This document shows positions 25,400 through 34,381 of a stretch of DNA of 64,000 nucleotides, in pieces. The stretch spans positions 10,545 to 74,544 of the forward strand of contig CAYXLI010000028.1 of the NCBI GenBank assembly GCA_964464925.1. Direction: 5' to 3'. Origin of the DNA: CAYXLI01 sp964464925 (GTDB taxonomy: Bacteria > Acidobacteriota > Terriglobia > Bryobacterales > Bryobacteraceae). Both the position numbers and the translations under genes were made by a program. Position 1 is the first letter of the stretch, and the number at the start of each line of letters is the position of its first letter. The notes beneath the pieces were generated by a model. That model was not told the origin of the DNA. It searched no databases and saw only the letters and a list, made by a program, of their open reading frames with translations.

Positions 25400-25987
25400 A
25401 TGCGGCGGGCAGCAGTTGTGGCACTGGCAATGGCCCTGGCGTTTTGGGCAGGAAGAATCGGAAGGACAGAGAAGATCCTACGAATCTACCGGCCAGGCGA
25501 GGAGGCCATTTCTTACTCGACTTACCGGTACCTGCGGGGACATACACAGACCCTTGCGAATCTCACCGGCTTTGCCGAAACCGTAGTACCGCTGGACGGA
25601 TCGCGCGTAGTGGCGAGATTCGTGGCCGGCGACTACTTCGGATTACTGGGCGAGAAAGCTCTTGCCGGGCGCACGCTGGCGACGAGCGATGAAGGAACAG
25701 AGCGGGCCGTGCTGAGCGAGTCGGTTTGGAAGACTCAATTCGGCGGCGCGCCGGAAGTGATAGGGCGGCACGTGCGCATCGGGGTGCGGTCGGTAGAGGT
25801 GGTCGGCGTCACCGCATCGGATGCCGCGGATGTGTGGATGCCGCTAAAGGAATCGGATGATCCTTCGATGGTTCTGTATGGCAAAACAAAAGCCGGTGTG
25901 CCGGCCTCAGCCGTTCAGGCTGAGCTGGCGGTTCTGCTGAAAAAGTTTGCCAAGGCGAGCGAATCAGTGCCAGTTACCGCGCTGTAG
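25400..25987 (+). CDS. Stand-alone MacB-type periplasmic core domain
   Basis: A 195-residue protein with an N-terminal signal or anchor (MRRAAVVALAMALAFWAG). The rest matches the extracellular core of MacB/ADOP-type ABC permeases: a typical DYFGLLGEKALAGRTL segment, AVLSESVWKTQFGG, and VIGRHVRIGVRSVEVVGVT. The FtsX-like membrane helices that normally flank this domain are absent, and no ATPase is adjacent. It is either a remnant of a large permease gene that kept an intact frame, or a free-standing periplasmic partner. Confidence 0.75.
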   Translation: MRRAAVVALAMALAFWAGRIGRTEKILRIYRPGEEAISYSTYRYLRGHTQTLANLTGFAETVVPLDGSRVVARFVAGDYFGLLGEKALAGRTLATSDEGTERAVLSESVWKTQFGGAPEVIGRHVRIGVRSVEVVGVTASDAADVWMPLKESDDPSMVLYGKTKAGVPASAVQAELAVLLKKFAKASESVPVTAL

Positions 25988-25999
25988 CGGGGTTCCAGC

Positions 26000-26025
26000 C
26001 CTGTGCAGCCCAGAGGCTGCACAGG
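26000..26025. terminator. Hairpin between convergent genes
   Basis: CCTGTGCAGCC and GGCTGCACAGG form an 11-bp perfect stem with a CAGA loop, lying between the MacB-domain gene (plus) and the Oar-like receptor gene (minus). No U tract follows on either strand, so termination is plausible but not proven by sequence alone. Confidence 0.5.
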
Positions 26026-26044
26026 TGGGACATCGCGCTCGATA

Positions 26045-29000
26045 TCAGAACAAGATTTTGAGCGCGAACTGAATCTGACGCGCAGGGTAGGTGCTGCGGA
26101 TGGTACCGAAGGCCGCGCTGGAGCGGTCAGGATTCGCCGCGCGGAAGTTGGTGTGGTTCATCAGATTGAAGAATTCCGAACGGAACTGCGTGGTGACGCG
26201 CTCCGTGATCCGGAAATTCTTCTGAACGTTTGCATCGATCTGGAAAAGTCCGTGGCTGCGGGCGACGTTGCGGCCGGCGTTGCCAAAGGGGCCATTGGTG
26301 GGGACGACTACGTTCGCTTTGTTGAAGTAGTTGTCGATGGTACGCTGATCGCCCGGAGCGAGCGGATCGCCAAGCAGGTTGGGGCGGTAGCTGGGCTGGC
26401 CGCGGAAATCCTGGCCGATGTTGGAGACCTGGAATCCGGCGGGAACCGAACTATAGAGCAGGTTGATCGGCTCACCGCTGACGGACGTGCTGATGCCGCT
26501 GACTTGCCATCCGCCTAAGAGAGCATCGACTCCGCGATTCCAGTCTGAGCCGAAGCGACGGCCCTTGCCGAACGGAAGTTCATAGACGGCGCTGAGCGTG
26601 TTGTTGAACTTCTGGTCATAGGACGATGGGCCCTTTTCGGCCGCCATGTTGAAGAAGTTCTGCGGGCTGGGCCGGCCGCCATTGCCTTGATCTTCGAGCG
26701 ATTGTGAGGCGTTGTCGAGAGCTTTCGACCAGGTGAAGGAGTTCAGCAGGCTGAGGCCGCCGGAGTAGCGCTTCTCCAATTTGAGTTGGAGAGCGTTGTA
26801 GTTGGCGAACGCTCCGGGCCAAGTGATAGTGATAGGTCCCCAGGCCTGATTGGGACGGCGCTGCTGTAGCGACGGTACACCGGGGCCGCTGCCAACCGCC
26901 GCGGGCGTGGCCTGGTTGTAATCGGCAAAGACGATCAAGTGAGTGCTCTTGTTGCCGACATAAGCGATATCAAACAGCACGTTATGGAAAATCTCCTTCT
27001 GGATGGAGAAGAACCAGTTCTGGACGTAGGCCGTAGGCGTGTTTTTCGGAATGTAAGAGATGTTCGCGAGGCGCTGGTCAAAGCCGGCGGGGTTAAGGAG
27101 GTTGTCCGGGTAGCCCTGCTGCGTGGTGCGGAAAGTGGACTGCGTGGGATCCTGCGTGACAGCGACGTTGATGGACTGCGGGAAGTTGATGGCCAGCAGG
27201 TTCCCGCCGCCCGCGCGATTGAAATGCGCGTAGCTGATGCCATAGCCACCACGCACGACCCAAGTGGGAGTGAACGAGTAAGCGAAGCCGACGCGAGGCG
27301 CGAAATTATTCCGGTCCGGGTTCACGAGAGTGCGGTCATAGAGGCTGCCGCTTTTCGCCTGCAGCAATGTGTTTGTACCCGGATCGAAGTTGGTCAGCTT
27401 GTTGTCGCGTTCCCAATAGGGCGTAGCAAACTCATAGCGGACGCCAAGGTTGAGAGTGAGCTTATTGTTGACCTTGAAATCGTCCTGTACGTAGCCGAAG
27501 TGGAGGTAGTTGCGGAGGTTCGCAACAAAGAAGTTCGTCAGGGCGTAGGTTCTACGCAGACCAAACAGGAAGTCGGCGAGATTGTTCCCGCTAAAGGCTG
27601 CATTGTAGGAATCGAGACCATAGAGCGGATTTACGTCTTCGACTTCGGTATTGATCCACTGATACTCGTAACCCATCTTGAGAGAGTGACGGCCGAGGAT
27701 CTTGGAGTAGACGATCTTCGGGTCATAGACGAACGGATATTGCCACTGCGGGTTGGTAGCCTGGCGGCCGAACGCGGTGTAGCCGGCCACTGCCTGATTT
27801 GTGAGACCACCGGAGACGCGGGCATCCGTGGGCAGGCCTGGGATGCCGTAAGTCGCCAGCATGTTGGGACCGCCGAGGTCACGCGGTGACTTCCCTGCCT
27901 CGGTGCGGGAAATGCCCATGCGGAATTCCAGAAGGGAGCTGGGGCTGAGGGTCCAGGTGGTGCCAAAAGCGATTTCCTGATTCAGAATGCGGATGAAGCC
28001 GTTTCCGCCGCCACCGGACGGGCCGGGAATCTCCGGCTCCTGGAACAGGTTCGTCTTCCGCTGATCGATTCGCACAAACGCCGTGAGCTTGCTGGTGAGC
28101 TGCCCGTCCAGCTTGAGATCCATTTTGTCGGTGTGGTTGCGGTCGGTACGGATGCGCTGGTAGTTGTTCGCGGATTCGGGGTTGGTCGGCAGCGGCAGAT
28201 CGCTAATGACCTTGCGCGCGAAGGGTTGCCAGTCGCTTTGCGGGATGGGCGTTCCAGCCGGATAGACTTTGCCCGTAAGCGGGTTGGTAATGGTGGTGGT
28301 GAAGATGCCCTGGCGCTGCGCCGCGGTGGGAAGAACGGAGAAGGTGAGGAACTTGTTGTTCTCCCGGAAGCCTTCGTAGTTGGCGAAGAAGAAGGCACGG
28401 TCCTTTACGATGGGGCCGCCGAGTGTAGCGCCGAACTGATTCCGCTGCAGTACGGGCTTGACGCCTCCAGCAGGTTTGAAGAAACCGATGGCGTTGAGAT
28501 CCGTGTTGCGGAGGAACTCCCAGGCTGCGCCATGCAGTTGATTGGTACCGCTGCGCATGGACGCGTTGACCATCGCTCCGGAGGCCCGGCCGTATTCGGC
28601 GGACATATTGTTCGTAACGATGCGAAACTCGGTGAGTGCGTCGGGCGGGAGGTTGATCACCTGATTCGCGAATCCCTGGTTACTGGTGCCGTAGGAATTG
28701 TTGTCCACACCGTCGAGCAGGAAATTGTTGAAGACGGAGCGCTGGCCGTTCACATTGAAGGAGCCTTCCCGCGGCGGATTGGCGACAGCGTATGCGGAGC
28801 GGCGCACACCGGGCGAGAGCAGTGCGAGATCGGAATAGTTCCGGCCGTTCAGCGGAAGCTCGACGATCTTCTTGGTTTCGATGACCTGGCCGCGCTCGCT
28901 CGAGTCTGCCTCGACGATGGAGACGTTCGCGCTGACACTGACGGATTCAGTGATCTGGCCGACCGTCATGATCAGATCGACACGCTGCCGGGCATTGACA

Positions 29001-29281
29001 TTGACGGTAACGTTTTCTGCAGTCGCGTTGCTGAAGCCTGTCTTTTCGGCGACCAGTTTGTATCGCCCTACACGGACATTGACGAACTCATAATTGCCGT
29101 TCTCGTCCGTATCTTTCGTGCTGGTGAAGCCTGTATCGGCATTGGTGAGTGTCACCCGTGCGCCAGTGACGACCGCATCGGAGCGATCCTTTACGGTACC
29201 CAGGACGGAAGCACTTTCGAACTGCGCGAAGCCGACGGAGGCGCAGCACACCATGAAAAGGTAGACCAGTAGCGTTCTCAT
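26045..29281 (-). CDS. Oar-like TonB-dependent outer-membrane receptor with carboxypeptidase-regulatory domain
   Basis: A 1078-residue protein. A signal peptide is followed by a carboxypeptidase-regulatory-like beta domain (about 20-105; VLGTVKDRSDAVVTGARVTL, DENGNYEFVNVRVGRYKL). A plug domain (about 115-240; IETKKIVELPLNGRNYSDLA, FLLDGVDNNSYG) and a large beta-barrel follow, ending in the aromatic LKILF expected for BAM insertion. Acidobacteria carry dozens of these Oar-like proteins, thought to import or sense polymers and to be involved in adhesion. No substrate clue is in the neighbours. Confidence 0.93.
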   Translation of the reverse strand: MRTLLVYLFMVCCASVGFAQFESASVLGTVKDRSDAVVTGARVTLTNADTGFTSTKDTDENGNYEFVNVRVGRYKLVAEKTGFSNATAENVTVNVNARQRVDLIMTVGQITESVSVSANVSIVEADSSERGQVIETKKIVELPLNGRNYSDLALLSPGVRRSAYAVANPPREGSFNVNGQRSVFNNFLLDGVDNNSYGTSNQGFANQVINLPPDALTEFRIVTNNMSAEYGRASGAMVNASMRSGTNQLHGAAWEFLRNTDLNAIGFFKPAGGVKPVLQRNQFGATLGGPIVKDRAFFFANYEGFRENNKFLTFSVLPTAAQRQGIFTTTITNPLTGKVYPAGTPIPQSDWQPFARKVISDLPLPTNPESANNYQRIRTDRNHTDKMDLKLDGQLTSKLTAFVRIDQRKTNLFQEPEIPGPSGGGGNGFIRILNQEIAFGTTWTLSPSSLLEFRMGISRTEAGKSPRDLGGPNMLATYGIPGLPTDARVSGGLTNQAVAGYTAFGRQATNPQWQYPFVYDPKIVYSKILGRHSLKMGYEYQWINTEVEDVNPLYGLDSYNAAFSGNNLADFLFGLRRTYALTNFFVANLRNYLHFGYVQDDFKVNNKLTLNLGVRYEFATPYWERDNKLTNFDPGTNTLLQAKSGSLYDRTLVNPDRNNFAPRVGFAYSFTPTWVVRGGYGISYAHFNRAGGGNLLAINFPQSINVAVTQDPTQSTFRTTQQGYPDNLLNPAGFDQRLANISYIPKNTPTAYVQNWFFSIQKEIFHNVLFDIAYVGNKSTHLIVFADYNQATPAAVGSGPGVPSLQQRRPNQAWGPITITWPGAFANYNALQLKLEKRYSGGLSLLNSFTWSKALDNASQSLEDQGNGGRPSPQNFFNMAAEKGPSSYDQKFNNTLSAVYELPFGKGRRFGSDWNRGVDALLGGWQVSGISTSVSGEPINLLYSSVPAGFQVSNIGQDFRGQPSYRPNLLGDPLAPGDQRTIDNYFNKANVVVPTNGPFGNAGRNVARSHGLFQIDANVQKNFRITERVTTQFRSEFFNLMNHTNFRAANPDRSSAAFGTIRSTYPARQIQFALKILF

Positions 29282-29401
29282 AGAAATCGACCTAGATTAG
29301 CACTCGGATATTACACGTGGGTTTCGAGTAGATTGCAAGCGGTTTTCCCCTGAGCTCGTGCCGCGAAGCCGAATGGCTTGGGCCAGGCAGACACGTTCTT
29401 C
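29282..29401. other. Short spacer upstream of the Oar-like gene
   Basis: 120 bp containing the presumed promoter of the minus-strand receptor gene and the end of the orf99 transcript. No hairpin, repeat or ORF worth reporting was seen. Confidence 0.4.
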
Positions 29402-29701
29402 TTACTCGGATGCCAGCACGCGAGCGCCTTCGGCGAGGACGCGCTGCAGGTGCACCTTTGGATTGGGTGCCACCGCGACGGTGAAGAAACGATCCTGCCA
29501 GGGGACGGTGCCGTCTTCAGGATCGAAGATTAACATGACATTCTCGAGATCGGCGCAGGACCGCCTAAGGATGCGAATGTCCTCCTCCGGCCCCATGACT
29601 ACACACAACCCCGCCGGCAGTTGCGCAGAGAGGGCCCGCAACTGATCCGGCGTGGGGACCGCGAGCAGCAGCACGCGGTCCGCCGGCCCAACTTCAATCA
29701 C
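29402..29701 (-). CDS. Small hypothetical protein coupled to thiC
   Basis: A 99-residue product that starts with GTG at 29701 and overlaps the end of thiC by 8 nt (GTGATTGA). It alternates hydrophobic strands and helices (DRVLLLAVPTPDQLRALSAQ, GLCVVMGPEEDI, NVMLIFDPEDG, FFTVAVAPN), resembling part of a Rossmann-like methyltransferase fold without its SAM glycine motif. No thiamine enzyme of this type is known to me. The overlap suggests cotranslation with ThiC. Confidence 0.65.
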   Translation of the reverse strand: MIEVGPADRVLLLAVPTPDQLRALSAQLPAGLCVVMGPEEDIRILRRSCADLENVMLIFDPEDGTVPWQDRFFTVAVAPNPKVHLQRVLAEGARVLASE

Positions 29702-31067
29702 CTTTGGCCGAAACCTGGACCAGCACCGATTCGGCTTCTTCCGAAGTGAACTCCTGTACCTTGGAACTGATGTTCATCGAGCAGAACTTCGGGCCGCACA
29801 TCGAGCAGAAGTGCGCATCCTTGAAGCCCTCCTCGGGCAACGTTTCGTCGTGCATAGAGCGCGCGGTTTCAGGGTCGATGGACAATCGGAATTGCTCGTT
29901 CCAATCAAAATTGAACCGGGCTCGTGAGAGTGCGTCATCGCGGTCGCGGGCGCCAGGACGATGCCGTGCGATATCGGCCGCGTGGGCCGCAATTTTATAA
30001 GCGATCAGGCCCTGCTTCACATCCTCCTTATTGGGGAGGCCGAGGTGCTCCTTCGGGGTGACATAGCACAGCATCGATGCGCCATGCCAGCCAATCATGG
30101 CGGCGCCTATGGCCGAGGTGATGTGGTCAAAGCCGGGAGCGATATCCGTGACCAAAGGGCCAAGCGTATAGAAAGGCGCCTCGTAGCAGAGTTCCTTTTC
30201 CTTTTCGACCTGGAGTTGGATCTGGTCGAGTGGGATATGACCCGGGCCTTCGATCATCGTTTGGACATCGTATTCCCAGGCGATCCTGGTGAGCTCACCC
30301 AGGGTTTTCAACTCGGCGAACTGGGCTTCGTCGCTGGCATCTGCGATCGAACCCGGACGCAGGCCGTCGCCGAGAGAGAAGCTCACATCATATTTCTGGA
30401 AGATCTTGCAGATATCCGCGAACCGTTCGTAAAGGAAGTTCTGCTTGTGGTTCTTTACCATCCATTCGGCCAGGATGGACCCGCCCCTGCTGACAATGCC
30501 CGTCACGCGTTTGGTGGTGAGGGGCACGTACTGAATGAGCACTCCGGCGTGGATGGTCATGTAATCAACACCCTGCTGCGCCTGCTCCTCGATCACTTCG
30601 AGCATGAGGCCGGCGGTCAGGTCTTCGATGCGGCGGACGCGGCTGAGGGCTTCATAGATCGGCACGGTGCCGATGGGCACGGGCGATGCTTCGATGATGG
30701 CTTGGCGGATGCGCGGGATATCGCCGCCGGTCGACAGATCCATAACGGTATCCGCGCCGTATTTTACTGAGTACTGGAGCTTTTCCAGCTCTTCATCGAT
30801 GTTGGAGGTAGTGGCGGAATTGCCGATGTTCGCGTTGACTTTGCACTTGGAAGCGACACCGATGGCCATGGGAACCAGCGAACGGTGGTTGATGTTGGCC
30901 GGAATGATCATCCGGCCCCGGGCGACTTCGTCGCGCACCGTTTCGGGAGTGATTCGCTCGATGTCGGCTACGTACTGCATTTCACCGGTAACGATGCCCT
31001 TGCGGGCGTAGTGCATTTGCGTGCGGACGGCGTCCTTGCTCCGCGCGGCAATCCATTCATTGCGCAT
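29694..31067 (-). CDS. thiC: Phosphomethylpyrimidine synthase
   Basis: Non-canonical radical SAM enzyme converting aminoimidazole ribotide to hydroxymethylpyrimidine phosphate for thiamine synthesis. The start at 31067 (MRNEWIAARSKDAVRTQMHYARKG) gives 457 residues, the short form without the N-terminal extension; the open frame upstream to 31163 is not ThiC-like. Motifs are NIGNSATTSNIDEE, DLSTGGDI, SLGDGLRPGS, GPGHIPLDQI and the C-terminal cluster site CSMCGPKFC. No TPP riboswitch pattern was found in the 150 bp upstream. Confidence 0.96.
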   Translation of the reverse strand: MRNEWIAARSKDAVRTQMHYARKGIVTGEMQYVADIERITPETVRDEVARGRMIIPANINHRSLVPMAIGVASKCKVNANIGNSATTSNIDEELEKLQYSVKYGADTVMDLSTGGDIPRIRQAIIEASPVPIGTVPIYEALSRVRRIEDLTAGLMLEVIEEQAQQGVDYMTIHAGVLIQYVPLTTKRVTGIVSRGGSILAEWMVKNHKQNFLYERFADICKIFQKYDVSFSLGDGLRPGSIADASDEAQFAELKTLGELTRIAWEYDVQTMIEGPGHIPLDQIQLQVEKEKELCYEAPFYTLGPLVTDIAPGFDHITSAIGAAMIGWHGASMLCYVTPKEHLGLPNKEDVKQGLIAYKIAAHAADIARHRPGARDRDDALSRARFNFDWNEQFRLSIDPETARSMHDETLPEEGFKDAHFCSMCGPKFCSMNISSKVQEFTSEEAESVLVQVSAKGD

Positions 31068-31220
31068 GACCTGATTATGGCACGCGGTTTCGCCACCGGC
31101 GGGGTGCAGCCTGTTCGTCGGTTTGCAGTGTATCGAGCCGATAAAAAGTAACCGGCAACACACTTGCGCAAGGCGAGGCCGGCCGTGAAAAACCAGACTG
31201 TTGCGCGATACACTTCGATC

Positions 31221-32468
31221 ATGCGGTGGATTGCTCTCGCTCTTGGTGTGTGTGCTCTTTTTGGGGCGGACCGGATCCCGCTCGATGAATATAAGACCCG
31301 GCGGGCGAACCTACGCAAGGCGCAGGGCGATGCCGTGGTCATCCTCTTCGGAGCAGATGAAGGCGAGATCGGGGATCTGCGATCCGGATTCTTCCAGGAA
31401 CCGAACTTCTATTACCTGACCGGATGGACCCAACCGGGAGCGATTCTTGTGCTGACGCGAGAAAAGGAGTTCTTCCTGATTCCGAAGCGCAATCCGGATC
31501 AAGAGAAGTGGACCGGCCCGAAGCTGGGGCCGGAATCGCCGAACATCAATGCCATCACCGGATTTGAGAATGTGCTGCCGGCCGAAGCGTTCGAATCGAA
31601 TTTGAATAGCTGGGCAGAGAATGGAAAGCGCATTTACACGCTGATGAAAACGCAACAGGGCGAGGCACTGAAGAAATTGTTGCCGCTGCGGGATTTTTAT
31701 GAAGCCTCGACGCCGATTGCGAAGCTGCGGATGACAAAGTCGGCGGCGGAGCTGGCCGCAATTCAGCGCACTACAGACATTACGATCGACGCGCATCTGA
31801 CTGCGTGGAGGAACATCAAGCCAGGCAAGGCGGAGTACGAGATCGCGGCGCTGATGACTGGATTGTATTTCAGCAGGGGTTGTGAGCGGCATGCTTATGC
31901 GCCCATCGTCGGTTCGGGGCCGAATGGGGCCATCCTGCACTATTCGCGCAACAACCGGACGATCGACACGGGCGAACTGGTGCTGATGGATGTAGCGGCC
32001 GAGTGCAGCATGTATGCTTCCGATGTGACTCGCACGGTACCGGCGAATGGCAGATTCACGCCTCGACAGAAGGAGCTGTATGAAGTCGTGCTCGGCGCTC
32101 AGAAGGCTGTGATCGCGGCGATCAAGCCAGGAATGGTTCTGCGCGGCAACGGACCGAACAGCCTGAATAAAGTTGCCCAGGATTACATCAGCACCCATGG
32201 GAAGGACAAGAATGGAGGATCCCTGGGCAAGTACTTTACGCACGGGGTAAGCCATCATGTGGGGCTGGATGTGCACGATCCCAGCGAGACCGGATCCGTG
32301 CTGGCTCCGAACATGGTGATCACCGTGGAACCGGGTTTGTACATCCCCGAGGAAGGGATTGGCATTCGCATTGAAGACGTCGTTCTGGTGACCGAGACGG
32401 GGGCACAAATCCTCAGCGGGAGACTCCCGAGGGAGCCGGCGGAAATCGAAAAAACCCTGGCCCATTGA
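31221..32468 (+). CDS. Exported Xaa-Pro aminopeptidase (family M24B)
   Basis: Releases N-terminal residues preceding proline. The start at 31221 gives a signal peptide (MRWIALALGVCALFGAD) and 415 residues. An N-terminal creatinase-like domain is followed by the pita-bread domain with metal ligands in LMDVAAECSMYASDVTRT (two Asp), THGVSHHVGLDVHD (His), VITVEPGLYIP (Glu) and GIRIEDVVLVT (Glu). It is likely periplasmic. It is divergent from thiC. The histidine kinase gene starts one base after the stop, which suggests cotranscription. Confidence 0.92.
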   Translation: MRWIALALGVCALFGADRIPLDEYKTRRANLRKAQGDAVVILFGADEGEIGDLRSGFFQEPNFYYLTGWTQPGAILVLTREKEFFLIPKRNPDQEKWTGPKLGPESPNINAITGFENVLPAEAFESNLNSWAENGKRIYTLMKTQQGEALKKLLPLRDFYEASTPIAKLRMTKSAAELAAIQRTTDITIDAHLTAWRNIKPGKAEYEIAALMTGLYFSRGCERHAYAPIVGSGPNGAILHYSRNNRTIDTGELVLMDVAAECSMYASDVTRTVPANGRFTPRQKELYEVVLGAQKAVIAAIKPGMVLRGNGPNSLNKVAQDYISTHGKDKNGGSLGKYFTHGVSHHVGLDVHDPSETGSVLAPNMVITVEPGLYIPEEGIGIRIEDVVLVTETGAQILSGRLPREPAEIEKTLAH

Positions 32469-32469
32469 C

Positions 32470-34353
32470 ATGGCGTTAACGAATCGACGACCGGCAGTGC
32501 CTCTCCTGCAGTACATGGGGGTGATGTCGGCGGCGTTCCTCGTTTCGCTTATCGCGGGTTGGAGCGGGCCCGCCCCCGGCATCAATGGCTACGCGTATGA
32601 TTGGCTGTTCCGGGTGCAACCCCCAAAGCCGTGGGCACCCACCAGCGCTTTGCTGGCGATCGATGAGATATCGCTCGGGGAGTACGGCGGCATGCGGCAC
32701 ATTCGGCGGCCGCTGGCAGATGCGATCTCACTGGCCGCAGACGCGAAACCCACGACACTCGCGATTGACTTGATCCTCTCCGACACTTCAACGGAAGTAG
32801 AAGACGCAGCTCTGGAAACGGCACTGACCAGAACACCGAATCTGGTTCTGGCGAGCGATCTGCTACCAGGCGGTGAGACATGGGAAGATCCCCTGCCGCG
32901 CTTTGCAAAGCACGCTGCCGCCATCGGACATGTGCATGCCGATCCCGATCCTGTTAGCCGAGTGCTGCCACTTTATAAGGCCGCGGGTCACCAGCGCCGG
33001 TGGGCTATTGCTCTGGAGGCCCTCCGGCTGAGCAAGCATGTGGCGAGGATTGAGGAGTCACCGGATGATCTACGGATCGGATTCACGGTGGTTCCTTTTG
33101 TGCGCGATCACGATCCGTCGATCCGGATCCGGTATCTGCCGCCGCTCGAAGACGGTTCGCAGCCGATTCCACAGATTTCCGTTTCGCAGCTTCTGCACGA
33201 TCCCGCGCTCGCAAAGCGGTTTGCTGGTAAGGCGGTGTTCGTTGGAGTTACGGCACTCTCGGCGGCGCGCGACCGCCTGATGACGCCTTACAACCAGACA
33301 ATGAGCGGGCTAGCTATCCATGCGCAAGCTTACGAGACACTGTCTCACGGCGAGTTTCTGATACCGGCATCGAATCTCGCTGTGCTCGGAATCTGCTTTC
33401 TGCTGGCGGTCATGGCGGGCGTCATCTTTTATTTGCTGCCCGGTTGGAGGGCGTATCTCATGGCGCCGTTGGTTCTCGCCACGGCGCACGCTATTCCGCA
33501 CGTTGCGTTCGCAAACGGGATTCTGGTCCCGTATGTCGAGCCAATTATGACGGCATGGCTGACGGTAGTGACCGCGGCGGCCTGGGTCTACTTCGCGGTG
33601 CGCCGTCAGTTGCGGAAAAGCGAAGCAGACAAGGCCCGGTATCAGCATGCCATTCATCTGGTGACGCACGAAATGCGTTCGCCGCTGACCGCGATTCAGG
33701 GCTCCAGCGAATTGATGGGGCGCTACAACCTGACCGACGACAAACGCAAACAGATGGCGCAGATGATCAACTCGGAATCGAAAAGGCTTGCGCGCATGAT
33801 CCAGACTTTCCTCGACATCGAGCGTCTTACCGAAGGACAGATGGACTTTCGTGTGGAACCATTCGAGCTGCAGTTCCTCATCGATATCTGCATGCAACGT
33901 GCGATGCCGCTCGCAGAGCGAAAGCAGATCGCCATGCGGCTGGAAGGCGTGGACCCGGCCACGTTGGAGGGAGATCGCGAACTGATGGAATACGCGGTTT
34001 ACAACCTACTGACCAATGCGATCAAGTATTCGCCCGCCGGGACAATGGTGACAGTGCGGGGGACCAGAGAGGGCGGCACGTTGCGGATTTCCGTGGCGGA
34101 CCAGGGCATCGGAATGGACGAAAAAGAACTGAGGAATATCTTCCGCAAGTTCTATCGCACGAAGAAAGCGGAGACGTCCGGCGAGGTGGGCACAGGGATT
34201 GGACTCTCACTCGTAGAGCAGATTGTGGCGCACCATGGCGGCAAGGTCGAGGTGACGAGTACCCCGGGGAAGGGTTCGTGTTTTACCATAGTATTGCCTC
34301 GCGGAATCACGGGTTCCGCAGTGCCCGCGTCCACATTGGTGCCATCAAATTAG
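32470..34353 (+). CDS. CHASE2-domain sensor histidine kinase
   Basis: A 627-residue membrane kinase. The N-terminal helix (about 17-33) precedes an extracytoplasmic CHASE2 domain (about 40-290; VQPPKPWAPTSALLAIDE, TTLAIDLILSD, VFVGVTALSAARDRLMTPYN). Three further helices follow (about 297-385). The phospho-acceptor His400 lies in VTHEMRSPLTAIQGSSEL. The ATPase domain has NLLTNAIKYS, DQGIGMDE and GTGIGLSL. CHASE2 ligands are unknown. The response regulator gene follows 28 bp later and is the likely partner; the gene begins one base after the peptidase gene. Confidence 0.94.
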   Translation: MALTNRRPAVPLLQYMGVMSAAFLVSLIAGWSGPAPGINGYAYDWLFRVQPPKPWAPTSALLAIDEISLGEYGGMRHIRRPLADAISLAADAKPTTLAIDLILSDTSTEVEDAALETALTRTPNLVLASDLLPGGETWEDPLPRFAKHAAAIGHVHADPDPVSRVLPLYKAAGHQRRWAIALEALRLSKHVARIEESPDDLRIGFTVVPFVRDHDPSIRIRYLPPLEDGSQPIPQISVSQLLHDPALAKRFAGKAVFVGVTALSAARDRLMTPYNQTMSGLAIHAQAYETLSHGEFLIPASNLAVLGICFLLAVMAGVIFYLLPGWRAYLMAPLVLATAHAIPHVAFANGILVPYVEPIMTAWLTVVTAAAWVYFAVRRQLRKSEADKARYQHAIHLVTHEMRSPLTAIQGSSELMGRYNLTDDKRKQMAQMINSESKRLARMIQTFLDIERLTEGQMDFRVEPFELQFLIDICMQRAMPLAERKQIAMRLEGVDPATLEGDRELMEYAVYNLLTNAIKYSPAGTMVTVRGTREGGTLRISVADQGIGMDEKELRNIFRKFYRTKKAETSGEVGTGIGLSLVEQIVAHHGGKVEVTSTPGKGSCFTIVLPRGITGSAVPASTLVPSN

Positions 34354-34381
34354 GGCACATCTACTCCAACAACGCAAAGGA

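Noticed and set aside
31068..31220. Possible TPP riboswitch upstream of thiC
   Set aside because: A CCTGATTATGG string looks like part of the thi box but lies on the wrong strand and in the wrong order; no CTGAGA or matching arms were found on the thiC strand.
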